A DNA stretch of 50,887 bases from Sphingomonas sp. PAMC 26605 (GCF_000241485.1 NZ_JH584243.1:213740-264626), one strand, 5' to 3'; positions 33,774 to 42,443 are shown, numbered from the stretch's first letter. Numbers and translations: made by a program. Notes: generated by a model not told the origin, from the letters alone.

Positions 33774-34721
33774 CTAGATCCAGTCGCGCCACTTGAACCA
33801 GAGCAGCGGCATGATCACCGACACAGCGCACAGAGCCAATGCGTACGGATACCCGTAATGCCATGAGAGCTCCGGCATGTTCTTGAAGTTCATGCCATAG
33901 ATGCCGACGATGAGTACCGGAGGGACGCCCACCACGGAGACGACGGTCAGCACCTTAACGACATCGTTCTGCGCGATGCTGATGAAACCGGTGGCGGCGT
34001 CCTGTATCAGCTGAGCCCTCGCCGACAGACTGGCCTCGAACTCGTCCAGCGAGGCGATGTCGTGCCGCACCGCCTCCAGACGCTCGCGTATGTCCGCCTC
34101 GATGCGCGGAGTGCAGCGGTCTAGCATGAACGACGCAACCCGCCCGATGCTGAGGAAGGTATAGCGGACCCGGGAGGTGCGATCGCTCACTTGGCCGATC
34201 GTGCGCATCGCGTCCCGCAGATTTGTGGTCTCCTTGCTCAGCTTTCGCAGCTTGGGCTGGTCGAAGAAGACGGACTGCGACGTGTCATTCACGACCGATG
34301 CGCCTTTCTCCAGGTGATCGGCTGCCCTGTCGACCAGCTCCTCTAGCAGGCGTGTCAGGATCTCGGCCGGCAGGAGGTCGGGCTTCCTACCTATGTCGGC
34401 AGCGACCGTGTCGAAGGCTTGTAGCGCCACGAAGCGAACAGTGATGCACACCTCAGGGGTGAGGATAAATCCAACTGGCGCCGATTCCCAGCGGTCCGTG
34501 TCCGTGCCCGACAGGAGCGGTGCACTCATCCGCAAGGTATCGCCGTCCGCGCGCAGACGGCTGCTTGCGTCGATGCGTGCAAGCTCGTCCAGGGTAGGAA
34601 CGGCGACCCCGAACCGGTCTCGCACCCTCTCACGTTCGCCTTCGTCCGGATCGATGAGATCGACCCACCGGCAATCCGGCGACACCGCTTCGTCATCACT
34701 CGTCGGGTAGGTATGAAGCAC
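33774..34721 (-). CDS. corA: CorA-family divalent cation transporter
   Basis: 315 residues from a GTG at 34721 with CAGGAG upstream. The cytoplasmic funnel domain occupies most of the sequence (WVDLIDPDEGERERVRDRFG, ASLDEFEASLSARAQLIQDA). At the C-terminus two membrane helices flank the selectivity motif: VVGVPPVLIVGIYGMNFKNM (Gly-Met-Asn), then YPYALALCAVSVIMPLLWF. The short basic end KWRDWI is typical. Magnesium, or cobalt or nickel, is the expected ion. It lies downstream of the histidine kinase on the same strand with a 131-base gap. Confidence 0.93.
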   Translation of the reverse strand: MLHTYPTSDDEAVSPDCRWVDLIDPDEGERERVRDRFGVAVPTLDELARIDASSRLRADGDTLRMSAPLLSGTDTDRWESAPVGFILTPEVCITVRFVALQAFDTVAADIGRKPDLLPAEILTRLLEELVDRAADHLEKGASVVNDTSQSVFFDQPKLRKLSKETTNLRDAMRTIGQVSDRTSRVRYTFLSIGRVASFMLDRCTPRIEADIRERLEAVRHDIASLDEFEASLSARAQLIQDAATGFISIAQNDVVKVLTVVSVVGVPPVLIVGIYGMNFKNMPELSWHYGYPYALALCAVSVIMPLLWFKWRDWI

Positions 34722-34852
34722 TGGCCGCTCCTGAAGTCGGAAACCCGTGTGTAAATCGCTTTTGAGAACGAAGTGGCGGGCCGGAAGATCTCAAGCACGC
34801 GACGGTCAATTGATCTGGGTGAGGCCCGCGTCGTCTATTCGAGCGCGTGGCC

Positions 34853-37800
34853 TCACGTCCCGTCCAGTACCTCCCGTACCTTGGCGCCGAGCTCGTCGAC
34901 GCCGAACGGCTTGCCGATCAGCTGCACACCCTCGTCGAGCACACCGTTATGCACCACGGCGTTGCGGGTATAGCCGGTCGTGAAAAGGATCTTGAGTTTG
35001 GGACGCAGGCTGCGCGCGGCGTCCGCCAGCTTACGCCCATTGACGTCGGGCATGATGACGTCGGTGAACAAAAGAACGATCTCCGGGTGACTTTCCAGCA
35101 ATCGAAGCGCGGAAGCCGCACCGTCGGCCTCGATCACCCCGTAACCGAGCTCGAGCAAGGCATCGACGCTGAACTGGCGTACCGCCGCTTCATCGTCGAC
35201 GACGAGTATCACCTCGCGGTCGTCTCCGGTCGGCGCCTGACCCTTCGTCGCCGACGCAGCCGCGTCTTCGTCCGCACCGGTAAGCCGCGGCAGGTAGATC
35301 TTCACGGCCGTCCCCTGGCCGGGTTCGGAGTAGATCTTCACGTGGCCGCCCGATTGCTTGACGAAGCCGTAGACCTGGCTGAGCCCAAGTCCCGTCCCCT
35401 TACCAACCTCCTTGGTCGTGAAGAAGGGATCGAACGCCTTCGCGATCACTTCGGGCGGCATGCCTGATCCCGTGTCGCTGACCGCGATTAGAACATATTG
35501 TCCGGCCGGCACGCCGAGATGCGCGGCGGCGTACCGCTCGTCCAGATGCGCGTTCTGCGTCTCGATCGTCAGCCGGCCGCCCTCGGGCATGGCGTCGCGC
35601 GCGTTGACGGCGAGGTTCAGGATCACGTTCTCGAGCTGGTTCGGATCGACGTGCATCCGCCACTGCCCGCCCGTCAGCACCGTCTCGAGGCGGACGTCGG
35701 CGCCGAGCGAGTGACGCAGCAGGTCCGACATGCCTGCGACCAGCTTGTTCGGGTCGACCCGCTCCGGTTTCAGCGGCTGCTGACGCGAGAAGGCGAGAAG
35801 ACGCTGCGTCAGAAGCGCCGCGCGCTTGGCACCCTCGCTCGCCGCCTCGACATATCGACGCGAACGGGCATCGCCGTCGCCCATGCGGCGCCCGAGCAGG
35901 TCGAGCGACCCGATGACGACCGCCAGCATGTTGTTGAAGTCGTGCGCGATGCCGCCGGTTAGCTGACCGACGGCCTCCATCTTCTGGCTTTGCCGCAAGG
36001 CGTCCTGAAGACCGGCAAGCTCGGTCGCCGCCTCCCTTTCGACCGTAACGTTTCGGCCGGTCGCGTAGATCAGGCCCTCCTCGGCGGTTGCAACCCAGGA
36101 TACCCAGCGAAAACCCCCGTCGCGGTGCCGGTAGCGGTTCTCGGAACGGCGCCCAACACCCCGCGCCAGCGACGCCAACCCTTCCCGGGTCTTCGCCTCA
36201 TCCTCGCTGAGGAGAAATTCGAATACAGAATGCCCGATCATCTCGTCGGAGCTCCAGCCGAGCGTTGCCTCGACGGACGGGCTCACAGAGCGGAAGGTGC
36301 CGTCTAGATCGAGCACCAACAACAAGTCCTGCGAGTTTCGCCACATCCGGTCGCGGTCGGCCGTGCGGTCCGCTACTTCCTGCTCAAGCGAGGCGTTTAG
36401 CCTAGCAAGCGCTTCAGCGGTCGCCTTCTGATCGTGGATGTCCGTGTTCGTGCCGATCCAGCGTACGATCGCGCCTGCATCTCCGCGGATGGCGATGGCG
36501 CGCGCTATGTGCCAGCGGAACATGCCGTCGGCCCGGCGAAGTCTGAACTCGGTCTCGTACGTCTCGCCTGACGCAAGCGATGCGGCCCAGCGTTCGCCCG
36601 CGGCGGTGGCGTCGTCAGGATGGACCATGATTGTCCAGCCGGAACCGTCGAGTGCCCCCGCCTCAAGGCCGCTATAGTCGTAGATGCGCTGATTGAACCA
36701 GTTGAGCATCCCGTCCGGCGGGGACGCCCATACGTGGTTGGGCATCGCCTGCGCGAAGGTGCGGAACTCCGCCTCGCTCGCCGCCAGCGCCGCCTGCGCG
36801 GCCTTCCGCTCGGTGATGTCGATGAAGGTGCAGATCGCACCGGTAAGGACCCCGTCAAGGACGATCGGTTCGGCACGGTACTCGACCGGAAAGGCAGTTC
36901 CGTCGGCACGAAAGAAGAGCTCATCCAATACGTGCGCTGACGTTCCGGTCGCCGCGGCGTGGTAGATCGGACAATCCTCACGGGCGTAATGGGTACCGTC
37001 CGGATGCGAGTGGTGGATCGCGCCGTGGAGCGCGCGACCGATCACCGCGTTGTGGTCCGCAAAGCCCAACATCTTGAGGAAGGCGGCGTTGCACAGCGTC
37101 GTCAGTCCGTCACGGTCGACCGCGTAGAACGCTTCGGACGTCGCATCGAGCACTTGGGCCGAGGAGGCTTCTGCCGCCAGAAGAGCATGTTCGGCGGCAA
37201 CCCGCTCGGTTATGTCGTAGCCGCCGACGAAGATTCCGATGACGATACCCTCGTCGTCGCGGATGGGCTCGAAGACGAAATCGACGAACTTGGTTGCGCG
37301 CTCGCCTGCCAGGTTCACTGGAAGGGATCTCGTGCTGAACATCTCGCCGGTCCCGTAGACCTGATCTAGCAACTCGTAGAAGCCTTGGCCTGCGAGTTCG
37401 GGGAAGACGTCTCGAAAGCCATGGCCGAGGAAGTCGCGCTCACCCGAGATACGGACATAAGCCTCGTTCACGTACCCGAAGACGTGATCCGGTCCATGCA
37501 ACATTGCCACGAAACCCGGCATCTGCCGCAGCATCGCCTGCTGCCGCTCGCGCTCGCTCGCCAGCTGACGCGATGCGGCGACCTTCTCGGTGGTCTCGAT
37601 GCAGGGACAAAAGAGCCCGACGACCACACCGGCGTCGTCGCGAACCGGGGTGTATGAAAACGCGAAATGTGCTTCGGCGAGACCGTTGCCACGGTCCAGC
37701 TGCAAGGTGATGTCGTCCATGTGCACGGATTCGCCCGCGAAGACCTGATCGAACAATGGGCTCAGGCTAGTCGCGACTTCCGACCAGACCTCTAGGAAAG

Positions 37801-38059
37801 GCCAACCAAGCGCCCACGAATCCTTGTCGCCAAGCAGCGGTACGTACGCGTCATTGTAGATGAGGGTCCGCTCCGGTCCCCATGCGAGGAACATGGGCTG
37901 ACCCGCTTCCAGAAGTACGCCAACCAAGGTAGCAATCTGCAGCGGCCATGAGGATGGATCGCCGAGTGGCGTCGAGACCCAGTCGTGATGGCGGACGCGC
38001 TTCCCCATTTGGCCGCCGCCCCGCAGAAAAGGAAGATTGGCGGCTGTTTGCACGGTCAT
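34853..38059 (-). CDS. Multi-PAS hybrid sensor histidine kinase
   Basis: 1068 residues from the ATG at 38059, chosen because AGGAG lies 8 bases upstream; the frame is open to 38107. About five PAS/PAC units cover residues 25-680: AWGPERTLIYNDAYVPLL, MLHGPDHVFGYVNEAYV, SEAFYAVDRDGLTTLCNAA, GMLNWFNQRIYDYSG and LLLVLDLDGTFRSVSP. The HisKA box follows (MEAVGQLTGGIAHDFNNMLA), then an HATPase domain (NLAVNARDAMPEGG, DTGSGMPPEV, GKGTGLGLSQVYGF). The C-terminal receiver has VILVVDDEAAVRQF and phospho-Asp in FTDVIMPDVNG. It lacks membrane segments, so it senses a cytoplasmic signal such as redox or light. No cognate regulator lies directly beside it. Confidence 0.93.
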   Translation of the reverse strand: MTVQTAANLPFLRGGGQMGKRVRHHDWVSTPLGDPSSWPLQIATLVGVLLEAGQPMFLAWGPERTLIYNDAYVPLLGDKDSWALGWPFLEVWSEVATSLSPLFDQVFAGESVHMDDITLQLDRGNGLAEAHFAFSYTPVRDDAGVVVGLFCPCIETTEKVAASRQLASERERQQAMLRQMPGFVAMLHGPDHVFGYVNEAYVRISGERDFLGHGFRDVFPELAGQGFYELLDQVYGTGEMFSTRSLPVNLAGERATKFVDFVFEPIRDDEGIVIGIFVGGYDITERVAAEHALLAAEASSAQVLDATSEAFYAVDRDGLTTLCNAAFLKMLGFADHNAVIGRALHGAIHHSHPDGTHYAREDCPIYHAAATGTSAHVLDELFFRADGTAFPVEYRAEPIVLDGVLTGAICTFIDITERKAAQAALAASEAEFRTFAQAMPNHVWASPPDGMLNWFNQRIYDYSGLEAGALDGSGWTIMVHPDDATAAGERWAASLASGETYETEFRLRRADGMFRWHIARAIAIRGDAGAIVRWIGTNTDIHDQKATAEALARLNASLEQEVADRTADRDRMWRNSQDLLLVLDLDGTFRSVSPSVEATLGWSSDEMIGHSVFEFLLSEDEAKTREGLASLARGVGRRSENRYRHRDGGFRWVSWVATAEEGLIYATGRNVTVEREAATELAGLQDALRQSQKMEAVGQLTGGIAHDFNNMLAVVIGSLDLLGRRMGDGDARSRRYVEAASEGAKRAALLTQRLLAFSRQQPLKPERVDPNKLVAGMSDLLRHSLGADVRLETVLTGGQWRMHVDPNQLENVILNLAVNARDAMPEGGRLTIETQNAHLDERYAAAHLGVPAGQYVLIAVSDTGSGMPPEVIAKAFDPFFTTKEVGKGTGLGLSQVYGFVKQSGGHVKIYSEPGQGTAVKIYLPRLTGADEDAAASATKGQAPTGDDREVILVVDDEAAVRQFSVDALLELGYGVIEADGAASALRLLESHPEIVLLFTDVIMPDVNGRKLADAARSLRPKLKILFTTGYTRNAVVHNGVLDEGVQLIGKPFGVDELGAKVREVLDGT

Positions 38060-38289
38060 CGGGGCGCTCCTGGTCATCCATCGGACGATGTCGTTCGCGG
38101 GTATCAATTTCTGGCCCCGAATGACAACCCGTACGGAGTGGCCTTACCGACATGGAAGAACGGAGCTCCGCCAATAGTGTCGATAGGAAGCGGCCTGCAA
38201 CTGCAATAGGACCATGGTGCGCTCGTCGGGTGAACGCTGCCCGCAGCGTATTAGGCGGCCGATCGGCCGTGGCGATCACTGAGGTCCTT

Positions 38290-38661
38290 CTAGCCGTGGT
38301 GGCGCGCCTCGAGAACGTTCTCAGCAATGTCGCCTGTTCGACGCAGCGCCTCAAGCTCCTCCTCGGTCTTACCCTCTATGCCGGCGATCTCGTCGCGGGC
38401 TCCCTTCATAGCGAAAACCAGCTCGTCGATCTTCATGTGCAGCGCGCGCTCACTCAGTCGCTGCTGGTTCAGAACCATCTGCGTAAGAGTGATCGCCAAG
38501 ACCGAAAGAACGAGCGTCAACGTGTTTTCGGCGGCGGTGCCACCGATGATGCACTACGCCGCGCAGACCATGGCGACCGTCAAAATGGCGAACGGGTGTC
38601 CCGCCAGATTGGCGCCCCAGGCGGACACCTTGGACTCGAAATTATAGAGGGTCTTCGACAC
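38290..38661 (-). pseudogene. Low-affinity iron permease-like protein with internal amber
   Basis: From a GTG at 38661 (GAGGAG upstream) the frame reads MSKTLYNFESKVSAWGANLA, GHPFAILTVAMVCAA, then a TAG at 38554-38556. It continues in frame as CIIGGTAAENTLTLVLSVLA and TLTQMVLNQQRLSERALHM to a stop at 38290. The whole, 123 residues, matches the small bacterial low-affinity iron permease family (two membrane helices plus a helical tail with LHMKIDELVFAMKGARDEI). The TAG sits where a tryptophan is expected, a single G-to-A change from TGG. A downstream start could give the 76-residue tail with one helix, probably non-functional. Confidence 0.8.
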
Positions 38662-38789
38662 TACGGTCTCCTCGATGCCGCCCCCCGAGTGCGAGGATCT
38701 TCAGCATGGCCGGCCTCGAACACTCTTTGGGAAGAGCTGGCAGGTGGCGGAGCGCGACTTGCAGGCCGCGCGCCGCCATCGCCCTCACT

Positions 38790-38995
38790 TCACTTACCGG
38801 TCGACACGTTGCCCTTGAAGTCGAGTCCGACATGAACGGTGTTGCCACCCTTGTTCGCGGTTCCGCGCCACACGCCGTGCTGATCCTTGGTCAGAGCCGA
38901 CACGTCGGCGAAGCCGGATTTGGCAATGTGCTCGCGCGCCGGGGCCTGCGTGAACGAGTTCGCGCCTTGGCGCGAGCCGCCGTCATCGACGGTAG
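38790..38995 (-). pseudogene. C-terminal fragment of a secreted PepSY-like protein
   Basis: About 65 codons read GANSFTQAPAREHIAKSGFA, DVSALTKDQHGVWRGTANKG and VHVGLDFKGNVSTGK. This resembles the C-terminus of small periplasmic proteins common in sphingomonads (a PepSY/YpeB-like repeat with a G-V-W-R-G motif). The N-terminal signal peptide and linker are missing, replaced at about 38995 by truncated group II intron sequence. No start codon of its own is evident, so it is a remnant. Confidence 0.65.
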
Positions 38996-39621
38996 GCATG
39001 CGCCAGAACGTCGTCGCGGCTGATCTTGTCGTACAGCGCGTAGAAGCGATAGCCGACTTCCGCCTTAGCTTTCGCGTGCAACGCCATCTGCAGTTTCTGG
39101 ACGCTTTTCGGAGTTGATAGGTTTCCCAATCCCCGGTCCCTCGCAACTTGCTGCGTTTGCCTTGAACTAAGGCCCCTTCCCTCCGCCGGCATTACCCGGC
39201 TTCCCCGGTACTACGGGCCTCTCCGCCACCCCATCGCGCCCGTCCCATCCCGCACGGGCGCCCGGTTGCTCATCCCTGAGCACGTGATGGGGCTGCCCGT
39301 GTTGCGTGCGCTTTCCCTGTGTACATGCTGCCGCCATTACCCCCGGTGCAGCAGACGGGCTCCAACGTCGCTCAAACTCGCCCGCCTGTATCAGCCTTCC
39401 CCGAAATGGGTGTCGGGTCGGCCTGCACATCGTCCTTTTCGAGGATTGCTCAGCGTTCACTCACGTTGCGGCCTGCACACTCGCACGATCACCTACGTGA
39501 CCGTCATCCGGGGGCTTCAGACATTTCGTCACCTCCATGCCTGCCCCGGTTGCTTCCGGCTGGAGCAATTAGCCGGGTGGGATTTGCACCCGCTAGAAAG
39601 CGCCGCCTTTGCACGGCGCAC
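38996..39621 (-). mobile_element. Truncated group II intron (5' part with RT start)
   Basis: On the minus strand the element begins at 39621 with GTGCGCCGTGC, the conserved GUGYG 5' end of group II introns, followed by GC-rich structured RNA. The reverse-transcriptase/maturase gene follows: MPAEGRGLSSRQ (39192), then PKSVQKLQMALHAKAKAEVG and YRFYALYDKISRDDVLAHAY. It stops after 69 codons at 38983, where the catalytic domains should follow. Everything 3' of the RT N-terminus, including domains V and VI, is lost, so it cannot splice or move. The cut joins the PepSY-like fragment. Confidence 0.8.
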
Positions 39622-39622
39622 C

Positions 39623-39805
39623 TCATTTCTGGACGTTCAGGAGATTTTCTAGCTCCCCAACCTTGACCGCTCGTTCATGTTGCGGAAGCGACTGTCGGAG
39701 CGGCAAGGTTGAGAAAATGTGGCCAGGCGGAAGGGCTGAGCGGATGACCATATCAGCGAAAGCGACCATCCGTTCGATGCGTTCGACGTGCAAACGCGAC
39801 CTCAT
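39623..39805 (-). CDS. Possible 60-residue protein just upstream of the intron
   Basis: A minus-strand frame MRSRLHVERIERMVAFADMV to VKVGELENLLNVQK ends with TGA at 39623-39625, one base before the intron 5' boundary. The wording is protein-like and may be the C-terminus of a longer broken gene, since no good ribosome site was found. No family was recognised. The intron appears to have inserted immediately at this stop codon. Confidence 0.35.
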   Translation of the reverse strand: MRSRLHVERIERMVAFADMVIRSALPPGHIFSTLPLRQSLPQHERAVKVGELENLLNVQK

Positions 39806-39863
39806 GCCATGTGCACTCCTTTATCTTATTGTGGCTGAGAGCCTCGAGCGTTAATTGCGGATC

Positions 39864-40088
39864 ATGCCGATCGATCGATTCTCTCGAGCGCTGTTGGAAC
39901 GCCTCGGGCAGGAAGCTCGTGAAATTGCGTACCGGCAAGCGAACGCCGCTTCCACGCCCGACGTTAGGGCTTCCTGGTCCGCTATCGTAGCGAAGCTCAC
40001 CGAGTTGACGGATCGCTTGCCCACCACCGAACAGAGCCACGATCTCGGCGAGCCAAGTGTGCCCGTAGTTGATCAGGCAGCGAAATAG
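39864..40088 (+). CDS. Small hypothetical protein, 74 residues
   Basis: Starts MPIDRFSRALLERLGQEARE and ends SVPVVDQAAK, soluble and helical. The ribosome site is weak (TTGCGG). Its last 90 bases overlap the antisense end of the response-regulator pseudogene. No function is known. It resembles other short, Arg/Glu-rich sphingomonad proteins that accompany regulators. Confidence 0.45.
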   Translation: MPIDRFSRALLERLGQEAREIAYRQANAASTPDVRASWSAIVAKLTELTDRLPTTEQSHDLGEPSVPVVDQAAK

Positions 40089-40469
40089 GGTCGAACGGCT
40101 TCTCGATCACCGCGATGGCGCCCGCATCCGCGAGGCGATCTAGTTCGCCGTTTGATCGCAGTGCGGTTAAGACGATTACGGGTAGGTTTTTGGTTTTCGG
40201 GTTGGCGTAAACCGCCGAGATCAATGCCGCACCCGACATGTCAGACAGGATCCCGTCGAGTAGGATGAGGTCGAAGCTGACCTCGCTGCGCTCGACCTCC
40301 TCGATCGCCTTCCATCCATATTCAACGGTCCGGATGGTCATGGAAGGATCGAGTCCAGCGACAACTCTATGATGGCACGAATATTCGCATCATCTTCCAC
40401 GACGAGAATGTCCAGGCGAGGCAACCTCGAGGCGCGTGATCTGCACGGCCGAAAGGGAGGCAGGATCAT
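39997..40469 (-). pseudogene. Single-domain response regulator, frameshifted
   Basis: The ATG at 40469 overlaps the radC-like stop (TGATG). The first frame has PRLDILVVEDDANIRAIIEL, with the acidic pocket, and stops at about 40352. Shifting by one base, it continues DPSMTIRTVEYGWKAIEEVE, LILLDGILSDMSGAALIS (phospho-acceptor Asp), NLPVIVLTAL and VIEKPFDPISLPDQL, with the conserved Thr and Lys. So it is a complete receiver domain apart from one indel near 40355. It would relay phosphate from a histidine kinase. The indel may be a sequencing error. Confidence 0.82.
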
Positions 40470-41095
40470 CACAGGAGCCTCCTTGCACGGAAGCTCGCAT
40501 GTCCTTCCGCCGCCACGATGACATGGTTGAACAGTCTGACACCGACCGCGTCGCAGCCATGCTTGAGACGGCTGGTGAGATCGATATCGGCCTGGCTGGG
40601 TTCCGGTGATCCGCTCGGATGGTTGTGTGCGATCACGATCGATGCCGATCCGAGCTCGAGCGCGCGCCGCACGATCTCGCGGACGTAGAAGGCCGCCTGG
40701 TCGATCGTATCCTCGCTCATCACCTCATCGCGGATGAGGAGATTGCGTGCATTCAGGTGCAGAACCCGCACGCGCTCGTTGAGCAGCAGCGCCATCTCGG
40801 CGATCAGATATTCGAGCAGATTGTTCCTCGAGGAGACCAATGGCCTTGAGGAAAGCTCCGAACGGAAGGCCTCCATCATTGCAGTCCGCGTGTCTGAAAG
40901 ATGCGAGACAACCAAAGGCGCGTTAGGGATTACCTGACGAAGACGGGTTGGCGGCGCCGCGAAAACACGACCTAGCGATCCGAATTCGAGTAGCAATGCG
41001 TCGGCCAGAGCAGCGGGCTGCGTGTCGACCAGCCCGATCAGCCAGACCAGAATCGGTGGCGACCGTTGCGCTTCAGTCGGTAGTGATGCTGATAC
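40469..41095 (-). CDS. radC: RadC/JAB-domain DNA-repair-like protein
   Basis: Up to 208 residues. The N-terminal half has PPILVWLIGLVDTQ and a helix-hairpin-helix-like LLLEFGSLGRVFAAPPTRLR. The C-terminal JAB/MPN metalloprotease-like domain has VLHLNARNLLIRDEVMSEDT, FYVREIVRRALELG and the metal motif IVIAHNHPSGSPEPSQADID. The exact start is unclear: no ATG or good GTG exists at the natural N-terminus, and the frame is open to 41587. Overlap with the membrane-protein gene suggests coupled initiation near 41095. RadC proteins are linked to repair or mobile elements, but their biochemical role is unsettled. Confidence 0.85.
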   Translation of the reverse strand, partial: VSASLPTEAQRSPPILVWLIGLVDTQPAALADALLLEFGSLGRVFAAPPTRLRQVIPNAPLVVSHLSDTRTAMMEAFRSELSSRPLVSSRNNLLEYLIAEMALLLNERVRVLHLNARNLLIRDEVMSEDTIDQAAFYVREIVRRALELGSASIVIAHNHPSGSPEPSQADIDLTSRLKHGCDAVGVRLFNHVIVAAEGHASFRARRLL

Positions 41096-41490
41096 GTTCC
41101 CACCGCCAACAGCAGCACCATCGGCCAGCGCCAGAGCGCCAGCATCACCGTGTAGACCGGACGGATAGTATCCGGGTTCAGGATGCGGGCCAAGTGGACC
41201 GACACCATGATCAGCTGCATCGCGGCGACTGTCATCGTCCAGTCGCGCTTGGCCCTCAGTGCCACGGCTATCAGGGCGATGAGCAGCGCCATGTCGATGG
41301 CTAGAAGTCCATAAGCCGGTCTGACGAACGCATTCGAGATTTGCCTGCCCCACACGACCGAGATGGCCGACGCTGCCGGGAACAGCGACGCCACGATGCG
41401 CTCGGGCGCACCACCACTCAAGAACGCGTAGCAGCAGGTTCCGATCAGGAAGATATTGAAGATCAGCACCCGCATTCCGCATCGGACCAT
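41038..41490 (-). CDS. Small multi-pass membrane protein
   Basis: 150 residues with about four or five membrane helices: MRVLIFNIFLIGTCCYAFLS, ERIVASLFPAASAISVV, GLLAIDMALLIALIAVAL, MTVAAMQLIMVSVHLARI and VMLALWRWPMVLLLAVGTY. The end is basic (RLKRNGRHRFWSG). GAGGAG directly precedes the ATG at 41490; an internal ATG at 41475 has better spacing. It overlaps radC downstream. No family was recognised; similar small hypothetical membrane proteins are frequent in sphingomonads. Confidence 0.7.
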   Translation of the reverse strand: MVRCGMRVLIFNIFLIGTCCYAFLSGGAPERIVASLFPAASAISVVWGRQISNAFVRPAYGLLAIDMALLIALIAVALRAKRDWTMTVAAMQLIMVSVHLARILNPDTIRPVYTVMLALWRWPMVLLLAVGTYQHHYRLKRNGRHRFWSG

Positions 41491-41574
41491 CTCCTCGCGA
41501 GACCGTCAACCTACCTCCGCGACCTGCTGTGTCGCTCCGTCCCACGAATCCGTTGTAATCGACTGCGTGAGGAA

Positions 41575-41841
41575 TTAGTCGCCCCAAGCGGACCAGGAAA
41601 CGGCGAGGCCAGCAGCATCAGTCGCCATGAGGCTGTGCGCCCGCCCGAGATGGAAGCGCATCTTGACCGCCAGCGCGTGGGCCTCGCTCACGTCCGCGAG
41701 CGCGAACTGGCAAGTGACGTGCGGCAGGTTAGAGGACATGACCGCCTCGATCAGCGACATGCTAAGGGCCGCAGTGTTCAATACGGCCTGATTGCCGGCA
41801 CGCTCCGCGCCGATCAGTTGCGCGCCCACGCCGCAGGCCAT
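41575..41841 (-). CDS. Small hypothetical protein, 88 residues
   Basis: Begins MACGVGAQLIGAERAGNQAV and continues LSMSLIEAVMSSNLPHVTCQ to SWSAWGD. Soluble, mixed helical and strand pattern. GAGAGC precedes the ATG weakly. No motif was recognised. It lies upstream of the membrane-protein/radC group with an 84-base gap and could be its first gene. Confidence 0.5.
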   Translation of the reverse strand: MACGVGAQLIGAERAGNQAVLNTAALSMSLIEAVMSSNLPHVTCQFALADVSEAHALAVKMRFHLGRAHSLMATDAAGLAVSWSAWGD

Positions 41842-41954
41842 GCTCTCAAGATTATCGGAAATAGGATCTCCTTGGCGCGAGCAACATCGCGCCTTATTTT
41901 GAATTGCTTTACTTAGGATCAGCGGCCCTGGAACAGCCGCTGCAACAAGGACAA

Positions 41955-42443
41955 TTAGAGCAGTAAAGTCGCCAAGCCCGCGATCATCTGGAACGCTATG
42001 GTTCCGATCCTGCCTAGCCGCTGCGGAACGTTCAAATCATTGATCGATGCCCCCTGCTGGGAGGTCTGAACGTGGCTGCTTTGATCCTCGCCAATGTCGA
42101 AGACCGCACGCTCCTCACGGAGCGCTTCCGGTTCAAACCGGCGCGTCCCGCCATTCGAGACGCCCGTACTTGGGAGCGTGAAGGCGGCGGGTTCGATCCC
42201 CAGCTCCGGGGTACCTATCGATTGGGGACGCCCCTCCCATTCGGCGACCGCGTTCGCCAAGGCGTAGCGATCGATACCGCCAACCTTCCCTCGCGCACGC
42301 TTGATGTGGGTCTGGACCGTTTCGGTGCTGATGTTGAGCGCCCGGGCAATCTCGTCGGACCCGCGGTTCCGTGCCACGAGGCGCATCACTTCGAGCTCTC
42401 GCTCGGTCAGATCCGCGATTCGACTTTCGCCCATACGGAGCAT
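41955..42443 (-). CDS. LuxR-type HTH protein with C-terminal membrane anchor
   Basis: 162 residues from the ATG at 42443; the frame is open to 42584, but the body begins here. The LuxR_C helix-turn-helix is N-terminal (about 8-65): LTERELEVMRLVARNRGSDE, IARALNISTETVQTHIKRAR. A polar middle is followed by a hydrophobic C-terminal tail (IGTIAFQMIAGLATLLL) ending the protein. This order predicts a tail-anchored transcription factor held at the inner membrane, without a receiver domain. A 22-bp palindrome lies about 200 bases upstream. Targets are unknown. Confidence 0.85.
   Translation of the reverse strand: MLRMGESRIADLTERELEVMRLVARNRGSDEIARALNISTETVQTHIKRARGKVGGIDRYALANAVAEWEGRPQSIGTPELGIEPAAFTLPSTGVSNGGTRRFEPEALREERAVFDIGEDQSSHVQTSQQGASINDLNVPQRLGRIGTIAFQMIAGLATLLL

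Noticed and set aside
38246..38265. A CGGCCGATCGGCCG palindrome downstream of the iron-permease-like gene, considered as a terminator or operator.
   Set aside because: No T tail and no second copy; 14-base GC palindromes are unremarkable at this base composition.
28554..38556. The idea that TAG is recoded as an amino acid, because it interrupts the HAD, permease and IS5 frames.
   Set aside because: TAG ends an otherwise normal gene at 23452-23454, the IS5 copy is plainly dead, and point mutation explains the other two.
41096..41587. An N-terminal extension of the RadC-like protein up to 41587.
   Set aside because: The extension coincides with the clearly membrane-protein-coding frame 41038-41490 and has shadow-like composition.
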